Shown: positions 9,168 to 17,024 of the stretch, piece after piece
Layout of the letters: every line of letters starts with the position of its first letter
Position numbering within the stretch: position 1 is the first letter of the stretch
NCBI GenBank assembly: GCA_036267355.1
Contig: DATAWG010000042.1
Coordinates: forward strand, 62,001 to 126,000
Reading direction: 5' to 3'
Source of the DNA: Pirellulales bacterium
Lineage (GTDB): Bacteria; Planctomycetota; Planctomycetia; Pirellulales; DATAWG01
Length of the DNA stretch: 64,000 bases
Made by a program: the position numbers and the translations under genes
Notes under the pieces: generated by a model
Databases searched by the model: none
Seen by the model: the letters and a program-made list of their open reading frames with translations, nothing else
Told to the model about the DNA's origin: nothing

Positions 9168-9608
9168 TTATTTCTTCGCTACGGCGGATGCCGGTGTGTT
9201 CGGTTTTGCGGGGGCGGCCGCGGCCTTCGCCGGCGGTGGATTCGGTTTTGCCGGCTGCGGATTTGGTTTGGCGGCTGGGGCTACGGGATTTGGTTTGGCG
9301 ATATTAGGCGCCGCTACAGTGGCAGATGTTGTTGTCGCGGCAAGTTTTGCGGCCCCGGCGGCGGGTTTGGCGGCGGGTTTGGCGGCGGGTTTGGCGGCGG
9401 CGATTTCCGCTGCCAACCGCGATCGAACCGAGTCGTCCACGATCCAACCGGCAAGTTCTCCAAGGACGAATCCGATTGCAGCAAATGCGAAAAGTGCGAC
9501 GACCGCCGCCGTAACCGCCGAGTCGGTTCCCGCCCCGCTCATCACGCCGCGGAGGATTTCCGTGAAGAACGCCAGCGGCCCGAGAATTCCGGCGTAGCTG
9601 CGCCCCAT
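9168..9608 (-). CDS. Membrane protein with Ala/Pro/Lys-rich tail, flagellar context
   Basis: 146 residues of unknown family. The N-terminus is hydrophobic (PLAFFTEILRG), and a clear membrane segment follows at about 31-56 (VTAAVVALFAFAAIGFVLGELAGW). After it comes a long low-complexity tail built from AKP, PAA and NPxPAK units. Part of the tail is encoded by three perfect 12-bp tandem repeats at 9361-9396. It lies between flhG and fliA on the same strand, so it is probably co-transcribed and may relate to polar flagellum placement, but that is only context. Tail length may vary between strains because of the repeats. Confidence 0.6.
   Translation of the reverse strand: MGRSYAGILGPLAFFTEILRGVMSGAGTDSAVTAAVVALFAFAAIGFVLGELAGWIVDDSVRSRLAAEIAAAKPAAKPAAKPAAGAAKLAATTTSATVAAPNIAKPNPVAPAAKPNPQPAKPNPPPAKAAAAPAKPNTPASAVAKK
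9361..9396. repeat. 12-bp tandem repeat, three perfect units
   Basis: GCGGGTTTGGCG repeated three times in the tail of the membrane protein gene; each unit encodes four residues of the AKPAAKPAAKPAA stretch. In-frame repeat, so slippage would change protein length without a frameshift. Confidence 0.9.
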
Positions 9609-9792
9609 GCGGTGGCTCTCGCGACGTCAATCTTTTTGCAACCGTCAGAACTTAACGGCCTGTTGCGCGCCGCTGGTCCGTCTTGTTATCGGCTTTCGTG
9701 GTTAGCGAATTGAGCCGATCGGTTGTGTTTGTTTGAGTTTTTGGCTCCTTTCTCTTATTGGTCGGCCACAAGCCAGTGTGGCAGCCAGCTTC

Positions 9793-10755
9793 CTAGTCCA
9801 CGACAAATTCCCTTACCGCGTGTCGTGTTGCCGCATTCCGAGCCGCCAGCAATCGCTCGGCGATGCGCTCGATAGCTTTGGCAGCCGGCGCGGATGCATG
9901 GCCGTAAGCCAACGGCTTGCCTTCCGTAGCGGCAAGTGCGACGGCCGCATCCCATGGGACGCTGCCGGCATGCGTCAACGTCATTCCCAGAAATCGCCGC
10001 GCGGCAGCTTCAAGCCGGACATGCACTGCCGCCGACTCGGCCTCGCTGTGCGATTGATTTACCGCGGTCTGAACCGCCGCTCGCGGCAATTCACCGAGGA
10101 ACAATTTGATTGCCGCGTAGGTGTCCATGATTGCCGCGGCCTCGCCCGTGGTAACAAGGAGCACTTCGTCGGCCATCTGCCAAAACCGCCGCACGACATG
10201 ATTCAATCCACTACCGGCGTCGAGAATCACCCAGTCGGCATGGCGGCCAAGCTGATCCAATTGTCGCCGCAAACGCTGTTGGCCCGACGGCGAACAATCG
10301 GGTACGGTCGAGGGGGACCAGATTCCAGGAACCACTTGAATCCCGCCCGGTCCGGTCTGCAAAATTTCGTGCATCGTGCGCCGGCCGGATAACACATCAC
10401 CGATCGACTCGGACGATTCCAATCCGCAAAGCAACGTGGCATCGGCGCCGCTCAAATCGGCGTCGACGAGGATCGTGCGGCAGCCCGCTGCGGCCAGCGA
10501 AATGGCAAGATTCACAGCCACGGTCGTCGCGCCCACCCCCCCCTTCCCCGCCGAGACAACGATCTTTCGAAATCCTGCCGAAGTTCTGCCGTTCGCATGC
10601 CACTGGTGCTCCTCCGTGTGCCACTGGCTCTGCCAGTGTGCGTCGCCGATTGACGATGTGGGCGCACGAGCCGCGGATCGATCATCAATCGGCTCGGAGT
10701 GTTCGGCGAGCCGTTGGCGAACCAATTGCCGCAATTCGTCTGCTTGATCTCGCAT
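9793..10755 (-). CDS. flhG: MinD/ParA-like ATPase FlhG (FleN)
   Basis: 320 residues. The N-terminal about 20 residues (MRDQADELRQLV) form the short DQAxxLR motif known in FlhG to activate the FlhF GTPase. A linker at 25-62 contains the Trp/His-rich peptide 40-53, encoded by a palindromic repeat (see 10598). The deviant Walker A at 70-78 reads GKGGVGATT: signature Lys71 is present but the P-loop Lys is Ala76. The Walker A' region is VDADLSGAD, then GIQVVPG and VILDAGSGLN. FlhG normally limits flagellar number and position. ATG 10755 has GAGG 9 nt upstream; the longer open frame to 10926 crosses a palindrome and is not used. Directly follows flhF. Confidence 0.9.
   Translation of the reverse strand: MRDQADELRQLVRQRLAEHSEPIDDRSAARAPTSSIGDAHWQSQWHTEEHQWHANGRTSAGFRKIVVSAGKGGVGATTVAVNLAISLAAAGCRTILVDADLSGADATLLCGLESSESIGDVLSGRRTMHEILQTGPGGIQVVPGIWSPSTVPDCSPSGQQRLRRQLDQLGRHADWVILDAGSGLNHVVRRFWQMADEVLLVTTGEAAAIMDTYAAIKLFLGELPRAAVQTAVNQSHSEAESAAVHVRLEAAARRFLGMTLTHAGSVPWDAAVALAATEGKPLAYGHASAPAAKAIERIAERLLAARNAATRHAVREFVVD
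10598..10641. repeat. Palindromic repeat R5 (TGCCACTGGCTCTGCCAGTG) inside flhG
   Basis: TGCCACTGG...CCACTGGCTCTGCCAGTG lies in frame in flhG and encodes HWQSQWHTEEHQWH. The same palindrome is intergenic at 30665-30738, which argues that the flhG copy is an insertion tolerated in the linker. Confidence 0.8.
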
Positions 10756-10839
10756 GACATCATTCCTCGTCACATGCTCTGCCCAAGACCGCACACCAGG
10801 GCCCTGTCGCGTTTTTATTGATGATAAAGCGAAGACGGC

Positions 10840-10913
10840 TGGTGACCGGCAGCTAAAGCCTTGCCGCTCACACCGATGTATCCGTGAGCGGCGTGGCGCT
10901 TGCCGCCGGTGAT
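10840..10913. repeat. Nested inverted repeat between flhF and flhG
   Basis: Outer arms GGTGACCGGC / GCCGGTGATC and inner arms TTGCCGCTCAC (10861-10871) / GTGAGCGGCG (10884-10893). Occupies most of the 175-bp gap between the flhF stop and the flhG start. Confidence 0.7.
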
Positions 10914-10930
10914 CGTTGGCGTGCAAGCAT

Positions 10931-12112
10931 TCACTGAAGTCCTAAAATCAGGCGGGCCAAGTGACGCTTGTCCGCCGGCCGGATGTCGTCTGGCACGTTT
11001 TGCCCGTCGGTGACGTAGCTCAGCGGCAACCGGCTGGAGCGCACCAGCGGCAGCACATGTCCGAGATTGGCCACCTCGTCGAGCTTCGTAAGCATCAGTC
11101 CCGTGGCGCCGACGGCGGCGAATTGTTCGGCCGTGCGCGCCAGTGTCGTCGCTCCGGCAACGCTGCTGAGCACTAAATGCACCTCGTCGGCCTCGGCCTC
11201 GGCCAGCATCGCTTTCAACTCTTGAATCTTGAGATCGTCGCGCGGGCTGCGGCCGGCCGTGTCCATCAGAATCAGGTCGAGTTGACTCATGCCTGCGACG
11301 GCTTCGCGCATTTCGCGCGGCGTCGAGACGACGGCCATCGGCAAATCGATGATGTCGGCGTAGGTGCGCAATTGCTCGACGGCGGCGATTCGGTAGGTGT
11401 CAACTGTGATCAGGCCGACTTTGCGTTTTTCGCGCAATCGAAACGTCGCCGCGAGCTTCGCGATCGTTGTCGTTTTGCCGACTCCGGTAGGGCCGACCAG
11501 CGCCACAAGCCGCCGCTTGCCCGGCTGCACATCGAGCGGACCGGAAACGTCCAATTCGTCTTCGACCATCCGCGCCAAGCGTTCTTTGACCACCGCCGCG
11601 TCGGCCAATTCGCTGCTCGGTGCGCCGGCTTGCACTCGGCCGACCAATTCGCGGGCCAAATCTTCTCCGAGCCCTGCCTCGATCAGATCCGTGAACACCG
11701 TGAACAGCGAACCCGGCAGCTCGCTCGGAGCCAACCGTTGCGAGCGCCGGCAGAGATCTTCGACCATCGAATGCAAATCGGTGAGCCGGCCCTTTAATTC
11801 ATCGCGGAACGCATTACGAGATTGCGGCTCTTCGGGCGCCGGCGGCAAAGCGAGTTCCGGCGTAGCACTCAAATCCAGTCCCGTGGCTTGCGAAAGGTCG
11901 AGCCCGCCACGAGCGCGGCGAGGCAGCCGGCTGGGCACGTTGACGCTCGCCGAGGCCGTCACTTCCACGCGACGCATGGCGGGCATCAGGCGAAACAATC
12001 CGCTGGAGCGCACATCCCGCGTTTGCAGAACCGATGCTTCGGGGCCCAGTTCGCGGCGCACCATGTCCAATGCTTCTTGCATCGAACGGGCGCGATAGGT
12101 TCGAACATCCAT
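10931..12112 (-). CDS. flhF: Flagellar biosynthesis GTPase FlhF
   Basis: 393-residue SRP-type GTPase that sets the site and number of flagella. The N-terminal B domain starts MDVRTYRARSMQEALDMVRR, followed by a Pro-rich linker at 60-100, an N domain (about 105-195) and the G domain. GTPase motifs: GPTGVGKT at 207-214, DTYR at 238-241, DTAG at 284-287, TKLDE at 342-346. Length and order are normal for the family. The start codon abuts a TTAGGG-type tract, and no Shine-Dalgarno is visible. Partner FlhG follows immediately downstream. Confidence 0.95.
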   Translation of the reverse strand: MDVRTYRARSMQEALDMVRRELGPEASVLQTRDVRSSGLFRLMPAMRRVEVTASASVNVPSRLPRRARGGLDLSQATGLDLSATPELALPPAPEEPQSRNAFRDELKGRLTDLHSMVEDLCRRSQRLAPSELPGSLFTVFTDLIEAGLGEDLARELVGRVQAGAPSSELADAAVVKERLARMVEDELDVSGPLDVQPGKRRLVALVGPTGVGKTTTIAKLAATFRLREKRKVGLITVDTYRIAAVEQLRTYADIIDLPMAVVSTPREMREAVAGMSQLDLILMDTAGRSPRDDLKIQELKAMLAEAEADEVHLVLSSVAGATTLARTAEQFAAVGATGLMLTKLDEVANLGHVLPLVRSSRLPLSYVTDGQNVPDDIRPADKRHLARLILGLQ

Positions 12113-12116
12113 GTTG

Positions 12117-12144
12117 CTAGGGTGAGGGGTTAGGGTGAGGGATT
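12117..12144 (+). repeat. TTAGGG-type tract at the flhF start
   Basis: CTAGGGTGAGGGGTTAGGGTGAGGG on the plus strand; C-rich on the coding strand of flhF, 4 nt before its ATG. It directly adjoins R1 copy 3. Confidence 0.75.
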
Positions 12145-12148
12145 GGTG

Positions 12149-12216
12149 ACGCGCGAAATCGCAAGTGGATGGTCGGCGCCCGTTTGAACCTGTAGCTCGC
12201 TTACGGTTTCGCGCGT
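12149..12216. repeat. Palindromic repeat family R1, copy 3
   Basis: Arms ACGCGCGAAATCGCAAG (12149 on) and CGCTTACGGTTTCGCGCGT (to 12216), with a degenerate middle. Fills the flhA-flhF junction together with the neighbouring G-rich tract. Confidence 0.85.
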
Positions 12217-12224
12217 TTACCTCT

Positions 12225-14315
12225 TTACTTCGAATCTACCACCAGGCCGACCGATTCGATTTGCGTGTCGCGGGTGATTTCGTTGAAGCTGAGCACCACC
12301 AGGCGCGGCAGGGCCGCCGAGGTGAGTTGCTTCAGGCCGGGTCGAATCTGCGGGCTCACCAGCACGATCGGCTGGTGGTTGCCCCGAATCAACTTGTCGA
12401 TCTCTGCGGAAATCAGCCGGCATGTGACTTCGATCGCCTGCGGCGACATGCGAACAAACAACCCGCGCTCGCTGTGTTCGATGCCCGCCTTGATGCGGTC
12501 TTCCAATGCCGGATCCAGCGAAACGACATGCAGCCGATTCTGCTTGTCGCGGTAGCGGGTGCAAATCGTGCGGGCCAGGCGGTGGCGTACATATTCCGTG
12601 AGCAGGATCGGATCTTTCGTCCGCGGGGCGTAGTCGCCGAGCGTTTCCAAGATCGCCGCCAACTGACGGATCGGCACCTGCTCGCGAAGCAGGCCTTGCA
12701 GCACACGCTGCACCTCGGCCAGCTTCATCTGGCCGGGGATTAATTCATCGACCGTGGTCGGCTGGTTGCGCTTCAATTCGTCGATGAGATGTTTGGTGGC
12801 GTCGCGGTTGAGTAGTTCGTCGGCATGGCGGCGGACGGTTTCGGTGAGATGCGTTGCCAGCACACTGGCTGGTTCGACCACCGTGTAGCCGAACATCTCG
12901 GCTTGATCGCGTTGGGCCGGATCGATCCACACGGCCGGCGTGTTGAACGCCGGTTCGCGAGTGTCGATGCCGCGGACTTTGCCGCGAGCCAGGCCCGAAT
13001 CCATCGCCATTAGTTTTGCCGGTTCGACATTTGCCGCCACCACCGGCATGTCGGCGATTTTGATGCGGTATTGACTGGTTTCGAGGCGCAAATTGTCGCG
13101 GATGCGAACCTTGGGCATGAGGATGCCCATCTCCGAGGCGATGTTCTGCCGCACACGTTGAATCCGTTCGAGCAGGTCGCCGCCTCGTTTCGGATCGGCC
13201 AATCGGATCAGGCCGACGCCGAGTTCGATTTCCATCGGGTCGGTGGTGAGATAATCTTCGATCCGCTCTTCCGCGGGTTTCTTGGCGGCCTTGGCTTTCG
13301 TGGCGGCGGCGGCCGTCTCTTCTTTCTTCTGCCGGGCCATGATCGTCGCCATTCCCAAGCAGGCGCCACCGATCAACAGCAGCGGAATGGCCGGCAGATT
13401 GGTGAAAATCAGCACGCCCAGAAACGCCCCGGTGACGGCCAGCGCTTGCGGCCGGGAAAACAATTGCCGCATGAATTCGACCGGCAAATTGGATTCGTAA
13501 CTGCTACGCGTCACCAGCAAGCCGGCGGCCAGCGAGATCAAAAACGCCGGAACTTGGCTCACCAGACCGTCGCCAATCGTCAGCTTCGTGAAGACCGACG
13601 CTGCTTTACCGGGCGACATTCCCAACTCGACCATGCCGATCACCAATCCGCCGACGATGTTGATCAGCGTGATGAGAATACCGGCGATGGCGTCGCCGCG
13701 GACGAACTTGCTGGCACCATCCATTGCTCCGAAAAAGTCGGCCTGCCGAGTGATTTCCTGGCGGCGACGCTGGGCTTCATGCTCATCGATCACGCCGGCA
13801 TTCAGATCGGCGTCGATCGCCATTTGCCGGCCCGGCATGCCATCCAAGGCGAATCGCGCGGCCACTTCGCTGATCCGCGTGGCGCCTTTGGTGATCACCA
13901 AAAATTGAATGATGATCACGATGACGAAGATCACGACGCCGACGACCAGTTCGTTGCCGGCCACGAACTCGCCGAACGCCAGCACGACGTGACCGGCCGC
14001 CAGCAGGCCATCCACGCCAGCGCGGGTGAGCACGAGCCGAGTGGTCGCGACGTTGAGCACAAGCCGGGCCAGCGTCGTGGCCAGCAACAGCGAGGGGAAA
14101 ATGCTGAATTCCAGCGGTGTGCGGATATAAATCGTCGTCAACAGCACGATCACGGCCAACGTGATATTGGCGGCTAGCATCACGTCCAGCAGCGCAGCCG
14201 GCATCGGCACCATGATCACCAGCACACTGGCAATGATCCCCACGGGGAAGATCAAGCTCGTGAGTTGGCCGATCGATGCAGACGCGCTGGGGCGAACTGC
14301 GGCAGTGGCTGCCAT
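12225..14315 (-). CDS. flhA: Flagellar type III export gate protein FlhA
   Basis: 696 residues, normal length. The N-terminal half holds about eight membrane segments (17-300), with the conserved cytoplasmic loop including RISEVAARFALDGMPGRQMAID and GASKFVRGDAIAGI. A charged Ala/Lys linker follows near 330-350 (KKEETAAAATKAKAAKK). The rest (about 355-690) is the soluble FlhA-C domain that forms the nonameric ring and docks export chaperones. ATG 14315 has GGAG 6 nt upstream; the longer open frame to 14447 has no family match. The gene is separated from flhB by a plus-strand sulfotransferase. Confidence 0.97.
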   Translation of the reverse strand: MAATAAVRPSASASIGQLTSLIFPVGIIASVLVIMVPMPAALLDVMLAANITLAVIVLLTTIYIRTPLEFSIFPSLLLATTLARLVLNVATTRLVLTRAGVDGLLAAGHVVLAFGEFVAGNELVVGVVIFVIVIIIQFLVITKGATRISEVAARFALDGMPGRQMAIDADLNAGVIDEHEAQRRRQEITRQADFFGAMDGASKFVRGDAIAGILITLINIVGGLVIGMVELGMSPGKAASVFTKLTIGDGLVSQVPAFLISLAAGLLVTRSSYESNLPVEFMRQLFSRPQALAVTGAFLGVLIFTNLPAIPLLLIGGACLGMATIMARQKKEETAAAATKAKAAKKPAEERIEDYLTTDPMEIELGVGLIRLADPKRGGDLLERIQRVRQNIASEMGILMPKVRIRDNLRLETSQYRIKIADMPVVAANVEPAKLMAMDSGLARGKVRGIDTREPAFNTPAVWIDPAQRDQAEMFGYTVVEPASVLATHLTETVRRHADELLNRDATKHLIDELKRNQPTTVDELIPGQMKLAEVQRVLQGLLREQVPIRQLAAILETLGDYAPRTKDPILLTEYVRHRLARTICTRYRDKQNRLHVVSLDPALEDRIKAGIEHSERGLFVRMSPQAIEVTCRLISAEIDKLIRGNHQPIVLVSPQIRPGLKQLTSAALPRLVVLSFNEITRDTQIESVGLVVDSK

Positions 14316-14580
14316 CGCAACTCCGGAAATCGTGAGACGAGCGAACCGCGACGAGCGAAAACGATGAATCAAGCAACGGCCGAACGGCCTTGGAAGAGGG
14401 GCAGAAGTTAATCGAAAGGCGAGGGAGTGTCCAGGGCGGTTTCGCACGCTCCCACACGGCCGAATTGCTGGATGCTACTATGGATTTGAGTTGCCTCGGG
14501 ATTTCTTCGATTGCCTTGCTGCCCCCGACCCGATTATAAGTTGGTGCTTCCATCGTTGCCCGTCTGGTGATCGTGGCCCC

Positions 14581-15801
14581 ATGAACAGTGCATCAGGAAA
14601 TTCGTTGCCGGCAGTCTCGGCAAACCCGGGGGCGAGCCCCTCGCGCGCGTCGAAGGCCATGGCCCGGATGCTGCAAACGCTGGCGCCCCGATTCTGGCAC
14701 GGCATGACGTTCGGCACCTGGATGAAGTTCCTTCTGCGCCACCGCTTTGCTGTCAGTCCGACGGCGCTGCACATCGTCGCCGGCGTAACTCCGATTTCCC
14801 TCGGCAATTCGCTGGCTGCCGTCGCCCAGCAAGCCATTTACGGTCGTCGGATCGCCTCGACGACGATCCAGCCCCCGATTTTCATCGTCGGCCATTGGCG
14901 CACCGGTACGACGTTGCTGCACGAATTGATGGTGCAAGACGATCGCTTCACGTATCCCACTACCTATGAATGCATCGCTCCGCGGCAATCGCTGACGACT
15001 GCCTGGTTTGTCACCCGGTTTTTCAATTTTCTCCTTCCGTCGCGCCGCCCGATGGACAACATGGCGACCGGTTGGAATCATCCGCAGGAAGACGAATTCG
15101 CGCTCTGCAATCTGGGCGTCGGTTCGCCGTATGAGCGGATGGCGTTTCCGAATGACATGTCGTCCGATCGATTTCTCGACTTGGCAGGCGTTTCGCCTGA
15201 AGAAGTTGCGCTCTGGAAGGCCGCGCTCGAGCGGTTTTTGCAAACAATCACGGTACGCAGCAACAAGCCGATCGTGCTGAAATCGCCGCCGCATACGGCT
15301 CGCGTCGGCTTGCTGAGCGAGATGTTTCCCAGTGCGAGGTTCGTCCACATCGTGCGCGATCCGTATGCGGTGTTCAGTTCGACGATGAAGCTCTGGCCGT
15401 CGCTCACCGATCTGCAAGCCTTGCAAAGCCCGCGGTACGACGACTTGCGGGAATATGTTTACGGCAGTTTTGAGCGGATGTACCGCGCCTTTTCCGAACA
15501 GAAGAATCGCATCCGGCCGGAGAACTTTTGCGAGCTGCGATACGAAGATCTGGTTCGCGATCCAGTGGCGCAAATGCAGAGTATTTACGAGCATTTGGGG
15601 CTCGGCGACTTCGATCGCGCTCGGCCGAAAATCGAAGCACATATGCAATCGCAAAAGGACTACAAGCCAAACCGCCACCAAATTCCCGCAGAGCGTCGGG
15701 CCGAGATTTCTCGCCGCTGGGGCCCTTTCATGCGGCAATACGGCTACGATTGCGAGCCGCCCGCGGCGCCACCGGTGTTGGATGCTAGCCCGAAGCGCTA
15801 G
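14581..15801 (+). CDS. Sulfotransferase family protein
   Basis: 406 residues. The PAPS-binding 5'-PSB loop is GHWRTGTT at 104-111 after a hydrophobic strand (PPIFIVG). The 3'-phosphate motif is VHIVRDPYAVFSS near 260-272; LRYEDLVRDP near 345 is the usual later block. Predicted to transfer sulfate from PAPS to a carbohydrate, lipid or protein acceptor; acceptor unknown. It is the only plus-strand gene inside the flagellar block, between flhB and flhA. Start 14581 is chosen from domain length; no strong ribosome site. The last residues (LDASPKR) and the stop codon lie in the R4 palindrome 15786-15846. The APS kinase at 55594 could supply PAPS. Confidence 0.85.
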   Translation: MNSASGNSLPAVSANPGASPSRASKAMARMLQTLAPRFWHGMTFGTWMKFLLRHRFAVSPTALHIVAGVTPISLGNSLAAVAQQAIYGRRIASTTIQPPIFIVGHWRTGTTLLHELMVQDDRFTYPTTYECIAPRQSLTTAWFVTRFFNFLLPSRRPMDNMATGWNHPQEDEFALCNLGVGSPYERMAFPNDMSSDRFLDLAGVSPEEVALWKAALERFLQTITVRSNKPIVLKSPPHTARVGLLSEMFPSARFVHIVRDPYAVFSSTMKLWPSLTDLQALQSPRYDDLREYVYGSFERMYRAFSEQKNRIRPENFCELRYEDLVRDPVAQMQSIYEHLGLGDFDRARPKIEAHMQSQKDYKPNRHQIPAERRAEISRRWGPFMRQYGYDCEPPAAPPVLDASPKR

Positions 15802-15846
15802 CGAGGGGGGTGCCGCCAGACGGTCCCTCGCTTGCGCATCGGGCTA
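15786..15846. repeat. Palindromic repeat family R4, copy 2
   Basis: Arms TAGCCCGAAGCGCTAGCGA (15786 on) and TCGCTTGCGCATCGGGCTA (to 15846). The sulfotransferase stop TAG (15799-15801) is inside the left arm. The element lies between convergent genes and may serve as their shared transcript end. Confidence 0.85.
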
Positions 15847-15865
15847 ACATCGGCCGTGCCGACCG

Positions 15866-16939
15866 TCACCCGGGTTTCGGAAGTGGTTTGCCTTTGAGCT
15901 GATAGACATACGCCAGCACCTCGGCCACCGCGGCGTACATGGTATCGGGAATCGGTCGATTGAGATCCACATCTTTGTAGATCGCCTGCGCCAGCGGCTT
16001 GCGTTCGACGATCGGCACTCCGCTTTCCAAGGCCAGCTTGCGAATGCGCGCCGCCAGCAATCCCGCTCCCTTGGCCACCAAGATCGGGGCGTTCATCGTC
16101 GCCGAATCGTATTGGATCGCGACGGCCAGCTCGGTCGGGTTCGTGATGACCACGTCGGCTTTGGGAACCGTCTTGTTCAGTCGATTAAGCACCAATTGCC
16201 GCTGCACGGCACGTCGGCGGGAAATAATCTGTGGATCGCCTTGCAGGTTGCGCATTTCCTCGCGCACTTCGTCGCGCGTCATCCGCAGGTCTTGCTCAAA
16301 TTTGAGCCGTTGGTAGAGATAGTCCAGCAGGGCAAGAATCACCAGCGCCGCAGCGATCTTGATCGCCGTCCACATGACGATGCTGATCAATAACTTGGCA
16401 ATCTGCGGAACGTCCAGGGCTGCGGCGGCGAAGATTTCTTTCTGCCTCCCGTATAACACCCAAAACGCGACGGCCGTCACGATCGCAATCTTGACGATCC
16501 CCATCCCGAGCCGCACGAGGCTGGAAAGCGAAAACAACCGTTGCAAGCCCTGCAAAGGATCGAGCCGCATCAAGTCGGGCGCCGCTTGGTTCGGCGCCAG
16601 CACGAATCCGATCTGCACCAGATGTGCCGCGACCGCTGCCAGCCAAACCACCGCGAAGAGTGGAATTATTGCGGTGCCCAAGCTGGCCATGATATCGCGC
16701 GCTTGGTGACAGAAAACGCTCGCGTCGGTGGATAGCCACGCTCCGGCGCCGAGTTGTTGCTGCGTCAAATTCGCCATGAATTCGGCCAAGCGCGAGCCCA
16801 TCATCATCAGGGTCGAGAGGCCGATGAGCAGGATAATCGCGGCGGCCAAATCCTGGCTTTGCGCAACGCGACCTTCCTCACGGGCCTGCTGCCTGCGATG
16901 CGGAGTCGCGTCCTGTGTCTTTTCGCCGCTTTGTTCCAC
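15866..16939 (-). CDS. flhB: Flagellar export switch protein FlhB
   Basis: 357 residues. Typical start EQSGEKTQDATPHRRQQAREEG, four membrane segments between about 30 and 210, and a C-terminal cytoplasmic domain. The autocleavage site reads NPTE, where most FlhB proteins have NPTH; the Asn-Pro pair that is cut is kept. The downstream KGAGLLAARIRKLALESGVP block is standard. The start is GTG 16939 because the family N-terminus begins there and no ATG is near. No Shine-Dalgarno is visible; four 7-bp tandem repeats (16949-16976) sit just upstream. Confidence 0.95.
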   Translation of the reverse strand: MEQSGEKTQDATPHRRQQAREEGRVAQSQDLAAAIILLIGLSTLMMMGSRLAEFMANLTQQQLGAGAWLSTDASVFCHQARDIMASLGTAIIPLFAVVWLAAVAAHLVQIGFVLAPNQAAPDLMRLDPLQGLQRLFSLSSLVRLGMGIVKIAIVTAVAFWVLYGRQKEIFAAAALDVPQIAKLLISIVMWTAIKIAAALVILALLDYLYQRLKFEQDLRMTRDEVREEMRNLQGDPQIISRRRAVQRQLVLNRLNKTVPKADVVITNPTELAVAIQYDSATMNAPILVAKGAGLLAARIRKLALESGVPIVERKPLAQAIYKDVDLNRPIPDTMYAAVAEVLAYVYQLKGKPLPKPG

Positions 16940-16948
16940 AGCAGTTTA

Positions 16949-16976
16949 GGGGCGAGGGGCGAGGGGCGAGGGGCGA
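16949..16976. repeat. 7-bp tandem repeat upstream of flhB
   Basis: GGGGCGA repeated four times on the plus strand (TCGCCCC on the flhB strand), 9 nt from the flhB GTG start. Unit length is not a multiple of three, but the repeat is outside the coding frame, so copy changes would alter leader length. Confidence 0.85.
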
Positions 16977-17024
16977 GTACGAAGCAGTTGGCTGACTTCG
17001 TCATTCGACGTACGGCATCGCTTT

